In this document: in pieces, positions 19,276 through 25,109 of the stretch
How positions within the stretch are numbered: position 1 is the first letter of the stretch
Layout of the letters: each line of letters starts with the position of its first letter
Assembly (NCBI GenBank): GCA_001687465.1
Contig: LVLI01000298.1
Span: 1-25,109, forward strand
Reading direction: 5' to 3'
Source of the DNA: Halocafeteria seosinensis
Taxonomy: Eukaryota; Sar; Bigyra; Bicosoecida
Length of the DNA: 25,109 nt
The notes under the pieces: model-generated
What the model was told of the DNA's origin: nothing
What the model saw: the letters and a program-made list of their open reading frames with translations, nothing else
Database searches by the model: none
Position numbers and translations under genes: made by a program

Positions 19276-22200
19276 GGATTGCCCAACTACAGCAACAACT
19301 ATACCGATATCATCAATAGCACCTTCCTCATATAACCACTTTTGAGCCGCAACAGTGGCCAAATTATCGATCACTGCTTGCAGGAAAGCTCCTAGGATGG
19401 ATTCCCGATCATGTTCACTCAGGCCAGCCAACCATTGCTTCGAATCGACCTCATGGACTTCTTCATGATACTCTGCTAAAGTAGAATACCAGCATTCACT
19501 TATAATCAATCGCATCTCCTCATTTTCAAGGAATTCATGGATGCCGTCAGAAGTAACCACCAGGACGAAATGGTGATCTGAGATTTCAAAACTGCCACAC
19601 TCCGCATCGGAAATTACACCTGTGGTCAGTAGTCAGCATACCTCCAAAACAAATCTAAACACCAAAACTATTACGTTGCATAGTAGCATCGCCGTACCTG
19701 CTCGTTTTCCAGCTGTATCGCCAAAAGAACGGGTCATTGCCAAACCAGGAATGTTCTCATCGCGAACCTGAAGCAGCAAGGACTCTGTGGACAAACCAGA
19801 TGCTAACAGAACCTAAGCTCGTCCACTTACCCACACGCGAGGTGGACCCTCCGAACCATCATCGTACGTCAGTGCTGATATGTTGCCTCCATGAAGGAGA
19901 ATACGTCTTAGTTCAGACGTAACTGTCGGTTTATGGTCTGTGGTCAATTGCTCCAAGGAAAGCCACGACGAGGGGTCCTTTGTTGCGTTTTCTTTTCGGG
20001 AAAGAAGTATGAAACGTGAGTCTCCGACGTTCGCATAGTACACCACACCATCTTTGATGCACGAGACAACGCCGGTGCTGCCGGACAATGAAGGGTCAAT
20101 AGCTGCACAATTGGAAGTGATACGATGAAGTCGATGCTGAGAGCAGCTCACACTACCAGCTTCTGCTTACATTGATCATGTAATAAGTCATGTTCAATGG
20201 AAAGAAGAGATTCAGTCAGGCATTTGCAGATGTCAGTAGAAAAGTGTGGTGAATGGAAAACTAACTTCGGAAGATCCGATACAAACCGCTGCATACCACA
20301 CATTAGATCATAAGCGCCGCAACAACAAGAAAGAGAACTCAGTTATCATACCTTCGATATAAAATGACCATATTCTCCATGACCGTCGAATACTCCCAGT
20401 AGAACTGCATCGACGTTAGAATCCCAATGTTCCGTCATTAGAATGGAATCTTGATTCGGCTTAGATGGCTCGCCAGGACCGGGACAACCTGAGTAGGAAC
20501 AAGGGTTGTGAAGCGTGTAAACAAAGTGAATAACGTCTCCAAACACTCACCCTGTTCACACATTCCCCCGTACGAGAGAACAGTATACTTCCCCCTATAT
20601 TCGGAGAGCTCCCAGGAGCTCGCTTGAACACTGTGGGCTGAAGCGACTTGCTTATGCTTTTCTTTGTGAGCTCTTATCATAGCATACGTCGATATTGCGG
20701 AACGTAAAGCGTCATTAATGGAGGACCGCACAAGCTTGCGCAACACTCTGTTTTCATTTGTCTGCTGCTGTTTGCTGGGAGTCTGTGCAGGACTTGGGCT
20801 GGCTGGAGGTGACATAGCTGAGCCGGACTGTGGGAGAGTCTGCATATTTCGCCTCTTTCTCCACCTCTCAAGCCGCCTTCGTTGGCGATGGTCATCGTGC
20901 AAATTTTGAGGAGAATCGCCCTGTACGGAGGGGTACGGGCTTCCGGAATGTTCACTGGGAGTACCAGTGTTGCTATGACTCTCACGTCGTGATTCCATGG
21001 TGACCATCACCTGCTCCCGAACCAAATTCCGCGCACGTGCGATTGTTTGATGCAGTTTTGCCCTGCCACGAGCAGTATCCAAAGTAGGATGCTGAGATCC
21101 CTCAGCTTCCCAAACACGTTTCGATGGAGCACTGTGTATACTTTGCGCCCCTGTTGTACTCGAGAGTAATGCTAAACCTGGAGCAACGGGTGTTGACAGC
21201 AAACTTGACCAGTCCTCTTCTTCAGCTTGTGACACAGACCTAGATTCCGTCTGTGTAGATATAGATTTCTTTGTCGTTGCTGTAGGCACCGCGGAGCCAA
21301 GTAGGGCTAAACCAGCCCCTACTGGCTTTTGCGTTGTCGTCTCCGTGTGACTATGGGGCACATCTACCTTACTCCGCGCATCTTCTTCAAGAGGCTCTCT
21401 AATTCTTACGGAATGCTGATGTGCTGGGCGATGAGACACACCTCCATTAGCCGCTGAGCGTGTACCTCCGATTTTCAGTTTGTTCTGAATCAGCTTCCAA
21501 TTAGGTTCCAGGGAATGCGATAGGTCAATCAAGGCATCGTCGCTTTCTCTAAACCTGCTATCCATTTCCTTGATCTTGCTGGGCGGAACAGCATAAAGTG
21601 AGCGTTTGGGAGCAGGAGCGCTAGGTGAACGGACAGGATTGGCTTTTTCCAGTCGAGCTGTGGTCCTTCCTCTTTCTCTCACTGCCGAACGCGGTGCACT
21701 GTGAGCCCGTCGCTGGGACTTTCGTTGCGGCGTGGATGGTGTCTTCCTCGTAGGACGTCGCTTAGGTTGGCGCTCCGTTGCGGCAAAAGACGTCGATGTT
21801 CTTTGAGACTTTGGAGTCCTAGGACGGGAAGAGCCATGGGAAGTAACGGATGATTTCCCCCACTTAACGGAAGATTCACCCCAAGCCGCTGCGCTTGTAT
21901 ACCTCCGTGCTCGTACAAAAGGGGATTTCCCTTTAGTACTTGATTTACGGGTATCAGACGAGCGCACGGAACGCATAGACCTGTTTGCTCCGGCAGCTGA
22001 GCTTGACTTGGGAGTACTGACTTGAGGATTTGTGGGGACAATATGAGCATCGGTTTGACTCAACTGTGGACGGGGAGTCCCTGTGTTTGTGCCTCGGTTA
22101 CGTTCCGGAAGGCGTTCCTCTCTAGCATTTTCTGAGCTTACTGGTTCTACACCATCTGGATGATGCTCAGTTGCATGCCACGGAGGTTGTTCAATAGAAG

Positions 22201-22859
22201 GCACCTTTATGGTTGTGTCCACTGGCTGGTGGCTCTCTTCTTCTCGCGAGGGCCCGTTGGTGCGCGCAGGAGAGCTTGGTGTTTGCTGTCTTCCCGGAGG
22301 ATCAAAATGGCCATGGATCTCTCCATCACTGAACCGACTATTCTCCTCAACGGCGTCATGTTTTTGCGATTGTGTCGCAGCTGAAGCGGGCGACGCCACC
22401 TCACTGCCGCCGTTGACCATGACATTGGATGTTTCCGTCTGAGATCCCTCGATCTCTTGAGCGCCGCCTTGCTGGGACACTTGATTGACACCGACAAAGA
22501 CTCCACGCCTTGGTTTACAGCTGAAATAAGTCACATTCTGCACTGTGCCGTCGTGAATACCCTTCGGCACGGGAAGCACCAGGCCTACCCAGTCCCCTTT
22601 AGCAAAGTGCACAGGCCCTACATGGCGCACCACCTGCATCAGTACATCAGAAGCGTGTACAATAATACGTCGACGCATATGACCCTTACAAGCCACCATG
22701 TATGCAACATACCCCTTGCATGCCTTTCCAATCTCCACCCACAATGTCCACTGTGGTCCCCAATGGAGGCAATGAGGGCTCCGCTGTATAATCTGAGTCG
22801 TCCCCCAGGAGTGGATTAGGTGGGCCATTATCCTGGCCCATCATACGGTGTAAACTCAT
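19270..22859 (-). CDS. CAP-Gly domain / protein phosphatase 2C fusion, 7 exons
   Basis: Exons by my splicing: 22859-22713, 22633-20551, 20488-20352, 20288-20171, 20102-19831, 19767-19698, 19619-19270 (3177 nt, 1058 aa). All introns are GT-AG, 62-79 nt, with phases restored. A CAP-Gly microtubule-binding domain spans about 34-100: FAKGDWVG at 59-66, GIHDG at 74-78 in place of GKNDG, then YFSCKPRRGVFV. Residues 100-730 are low complexity, rich in Ser, Arg, Pro and Thr, and probably disordered. A PP2C/PPM Ser/Thr phosphatase follows: KPNQDS (753-758), DGHG (778-781), SGSTG (835-839), GDSR (855-858), PGLAMTRSFGD (926-936), TSDG (965-968) and DDIG (1045-1048), so the metal-binding aspartates are present. 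The large exon runs without a stop into the first phosphatase strand, supporting one protein. An in-frame TAG precedes the ATG. Likely role: dephosphorylating microtubule-associated substrates. Confidence 0.93.
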
Positions 22860-22946
22860 CGTGAATGAGGGCTATTTGGGCTTGTATACGGGGCGCCAAA
22901 GCGACCAAGAGGACGACCAACAGAAAAAGTCCCCCTCACACCGTCT

Positions 22947-22953
22947 TATATAA
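22947..22953 (-). promoter_or_regulatory. Possible TATA box of the CAP-Gly/PP2C gene
   Basis: TATATAA (with near-symmetrical TTTATATAAG on the minus strand) lies about 90 bp upstream of the minus-strand ATG at 22859, a plausible distance. No other promoter element is recognisable. Confidence 0.3.
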
Positions 22954-23375
22954 AGGGAAAATTACGCTCTCAAAATACTCATTAATACGCGTCTTATCTA
23001 CATATGTAGGGTATATGATTGCATCTTGATAGAAATGCGTGTTCGCCGGTGGACACAGACAACACATCGCACTATGCGATCACTGAGGCGAACTTAACCG
23101 TCGCCTCGTTCTAAACGAGATCCCGCTTCTCGTAGACCGCATGGAATTCTAGTGGTGCATTGTAAAGTATGCACTGTTTGGCGGGGATTTATTCAGCGCT
23201 TAAATGGAGGAGGTCAAGCTAGCCTGAAGTCGCATGTGCTCCGTATGGAAGGCGATGCGCCCTTGGTACTTATGTCGTGACGCCCAGTTGATGATACCAC
23301 AAGAATCAAGGTGCTCATTACATCCGGGGGGTGAGTTAGAAGACTCCATGCGAGCTCGCCTTCATAAGCATGTAG
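22954..23375. other. Intergenic spacer
   Basis: Upstream DNA of the CAP-Gly/PP2C gene. I see no open frame of note, repeat or RNA gene. Confidence 0.4.
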
Positions 23376-23900
23376 AGTCCGCTAGTATACGAAGACATCA
23401 TCATTGATGAAGAAAATTGGGACCAGCTAGAGAAGGGTGTGAAAGTGTATGTCCAAGACACACCCGAAGGAATCATGATGACCATCCCTTCTTCAATTCC
23501 GATGTTGTTGCGACACACTTCTTTCCATTCTCCATTTCCAAAAGGTAAATTAGTATTGCTCTAGCTGAAGAAATCTAGTCTAGGTTTGTGACAAACTGTG
23601 AAGAGTGAGTCCCTACTCGGAAACCTCACGTTGTGGCACATCAACCTGATGGACAGCTGGCTCCGACAGTTCCGCATCACCAAGTCATTCCCGAGTAGTT
23701 AGCAGAAGCACGAATCCGATGCGTGTTCTTCTGCGAAAGGGGAACAAGCAGAAACGACAACAAAAATTCCAACTATAGCAGTAAGATTCGTTTGTGAGCT
23801 ATTGCGCTTGAAGAACAAGTTAGCGAAAAAAATTTGCGCTTCAAGTTCCTTGGACAAAGAGCAAGTTGGCGAAGAAACATTTCTTGACGAAATGTCTTGA
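23376..23900 (+). pseudogene. Coding-like frame broken by three stops
   Basis: One plus-strand frame reads through 175 codons with only three internal stops (TAG 23562, TGA 23589, TAG 23697) before a final TGA at 23898. Segments are coding-like: YEDIIIDEENWDQLEKGVKV and VQDTPEGIMM before the first stop, LTLWHINLMDSWLRQF after the second, and VRFVCELLRLKNKLAKK then DKEQVGEETFLDEMS after the third. A GT-AG intron bridging the first two stops would be possible by length (from AG-GTAAAT at 23545), but no acceptor keeps the frame. I read it as a decayed gene of unknown family; a multi-exon gene is not excluded. Confidence 0.4.
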
Positions 23901-24012
23901 ATTCGGCGTTCCGCAGATTGATATAGAAAATAGATTCCTGTCGACTTGTAAAATCCAAACAAAACAATAATTCGAGACCAAAATTGCAACGCGTAAATTT
24001 CTCTTCAACACA

Positions 24013-24147
24013 ATGTCCAATCAGGGTCCTTTTGATCAGCAGCAGCTTGAACGGCTCTCTAATCTTCGTGCAGAAGGAGATTTACGACGACGAAGGTGTG
24101 ACTGGTGGCCCACCGGCAGCTGGATGTTAGCCGCTACACTTAGGTAG
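24013..24147 (+). CDS. Small ORF, possibly a first exon
   Basis: A 44-codon frame whose first 27 residues are polar and coding-like (FDQQQLERLSNLRAEGDL). They are followed by AG-GTGTGA, a possible 5' splice site at 24096. After it the frame turns Trp-rich and ends. An acceptor at about 24168 would give an intron of usual length, but the frame then stops within about 20 codons. No function can be assigned. Confidence 0.25.
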   Translation: MSNQGPFDQQQLERLSNLRAEGDLRRRRCDWWPTGSWMLAATLR

Positions 24148-24445
24148 CAGCTGGCGCCCGTGTCTGGCAGCTACAGGCCCGCTGTTCCACTAGGAGAGAG
24201 GCAGCATAAACGAGTGACTTCAAAGCATTGACGCAGACCCGAACTTCAGTATCCGTTTCCGTCACATCCCATGGGACCTCTGCATGGCTAGCTAGCAGTT
24301 CATTGCTTAATAGGATTGGGAGGATATTGTTGTTAGTTTCCTCTTGCACGTATAAGTCAATTCGTGTAGCTTGCTCTTCAGCAAAAGTTGGCGGCTGAGA
24401 AATCACTCCGAGGGTAAACCATGACGACAATAAGCAATTGTGCAT
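24140..24445 (-). CDS. Hypothetical small protein, 101 aa
   Basis: An intact minus-strand frame with varied, coding-like composition (LLSNELLASHAEVPWDV, EVRVCVNALKSLVYAA). The N-terminus (CLLSSWFTLGVIS) is hydrophobic and could be a weak signal peptide. It is divergent from the gene at 24421 and overlaps its start by 25 bp, so the two are unlikely both to be right as drawn. No family recognised. Confidence 0.3.
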   Translation of the reverse strand: MHNCLLSSWFTLGVISQPPTFAEEQATRIDLYVQEETNNNILPILLSNELLASHAEVPWDVTETDTEVRVCVNALKSLVYAASLLVEQRACSCQTRAPAAT

Positions 24446-25109
24446 TTACACGGTCCGTCATGATGTTATATGTGGGGGATGTTGAAACCTTCGGTGACAA
24501 TGCTCTTGTAAATAGGCTCGGAAACCTCTGTATTCCTCCGAGACGAACCGATGCCGAGAACCAGAGTCATGCTAGAACGACAGTGAAGCAACTTTTCCCA
24601 AATGCGTTTCCCCGTGCAATACGAACGGAAGACGTCTCAGACTATTTTTCATCAGATGGTTTTCATTATGCCTTTGTTCTGGAAGGCAAAAGTTTGACGG
24701 TCCTGTTGATGATATACGCCTGCTACCGGAGGGCTGGTAATCCCCCTGGTTTTTCATTGGAATACTACAGGGACAAATGGCTACAAGAGTTGCTAAACGA
24801 GAAGGATGCCGATAAAGCGCCTTTATCTGTTAAGCCAATTATTGAACACAAGCAACTCTCCAGGGTAATCCGAAGTGCCTGGGTAGTGGGGCGGCGTGGC
24901 GTATCGGTGTACTTATACGACTGTTGGCCTCCCCGCGTGCGCGAACACGCTACTTTTTTCACAAGGATGCGGGGATATTCCCCACCTAAATACACATCCA
25001 TTTTAGAAGATGAGAGACGACTAAGACGTCGTAGGAAGCACTCAAGTTCGTCAGGTGAGAGAGGATGCAGACGACGTGGGAGGCATTCACGCTCTTCAGA
25101 CTCTAGAAC
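24421..25109 (+). CDS. Unknown protein with Arg/Ser-rich tail (3' partial)
   Basis: The frame is open from ATG 24421 to the window edge, 229 codons. An in-frame TAA at 24415 and a purine at -3 support this start; in-frame ATGs at 24460 and 24463 are alternatives. Residues 1 to about 200 look globular, with FPNAFPRAIR, DGFHYAFVLEGKSLTVLL and VSVYLYDCWPPRVREHATFF. From about 200 the sequence becomes basic and RS-like (ERRLRRRRKHSSSS, then repeated RGRHSRSS), as in nuclear RNA-processing proteins or nuclear-targeted factors. I considered PRP38 because of the RS tail, but the globular part does not match it. No introns are visible so far. The function is unknown and the end lies outside the window. 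Confidence 0.65.
   Translation, partial: MTTISNCAFTRSVMMLYVGDVETFGDNALVNRLGNLCIPPRRTDAENQSHARTTVKQLFPNAFPRAIRTEDVSDYFSSDGFHYAFVLEGKSLTVLLMIYACYRRAGNPPGFSLEYYRDKWLQELLNEKDADKAPLSVKPIIEHKQLSRVIRSAWVVGRRGVSVYLYDCWPPRVREHATFFTRMRGYSPPKYTSILEDERRLRRRRKHSSSSGERGCRRRGRHSRSSDSR

Noticed and set aside
22160-22819. Plus-strand ORFs of 74-120 aa.
   Set aside because: They are antisense to the CAP-Gly/PP2C coding exon and carry no recognisable motif.
20438-22828. A single-exon 796-aa protein on the minus strand.
   Set aside because: It reads through two introns. The true path enters from ATG 22859 and leaves at 20551 into the PP2C exons.
1-25109. CRISPR arrays, tRNA or rRNA genes, bacterial operons.
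   Set aside because: I saw no regularly spaced repeats, no cloverleaf and no rRNA-like stretch, and spliceosomal introns rule out a bacterial source.

Overview
The window looks like nuclear DNA of a single-celled eukaryote. Two genes are split by many short GT-AG introns (mostly 59-82 nt) that restore perfect reading frames across conserved domains, and start codons are preceded by in-frame stops rather than ribosome binding sites. Short introns, moderate GC and kinesin-14/PP2C-type genes would fit an oomycete, another stramenopile or an alga, but the sequence alone does not settle the lineage.

Two kinds of DNA alternate. (1) Intron-rich housekeeping genes, both on the minus strand: a C-terminal-motor kinesin (12745-7734, 19 exons, 1236 aa by my reconstruction) and a CAP-Gly/protein phosphatase 2C fusion (22859-19270, 7 exons, 1058 aa). 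(2) Intronless genes and gene debris: the 3' part of an ALO-type FAD oxidase/methyltransferase fusion (1-2100, +), a CoiA-like nuclease/SF1 helicase fusion (5070-2446, -), a second helicase copy that has lost the nuclease core (14280-16457, +), a leucine-rich-repeat gene (16971-18548, +), a broken LRR relative (about 13060-13903, -), and decayed coding DNA at about 5500-7640 and 23376-23900. A gene of unknown function with an Arg/Ser-rich tail begins at 24421 and runs off the right edge.

Layout: 0-2.1 kb oxidase/methyltransferase; 2.4-5.1 kb helicase A with upstream DNA similar to that of helicase B; 5.1-7.7 kb decayed region; 7.7-12.75 kb kinesin; 12.75-14.28 kb intergenic DNA with an LRR remnant, a hairpin and a bZIP/E-box-like palindrome; 14.28-16.46 kb helicase B; 16.5-16.97 kb spacer with an AC microsatellite; 16.97-18.55 kb LRR protein; 18.55-19.13 kb spacer; 19.13-19.28 kb perfect 71-bp tandem duplication over the stop codon of the CAP-Gly/PP2C gene; 19.27-22.86 kb CAP-Gly/PP2C; 22.9-24.4 kb intergenic DNA with broken frames; 24.42 kb to end, partial gene.

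The kinesin and CAP-Gly/PP2C genes both point to microtubule biology. The intronless genes read as an accessory or acquired set in which helicase/nuclease and LRR genes duplicate and decay. The most unusual points are the nuclease-helicase fusion with its nuclease-less paralogue, the CAP-Gly/PP2C fusion, and the contrast in introns between the two gene classes.
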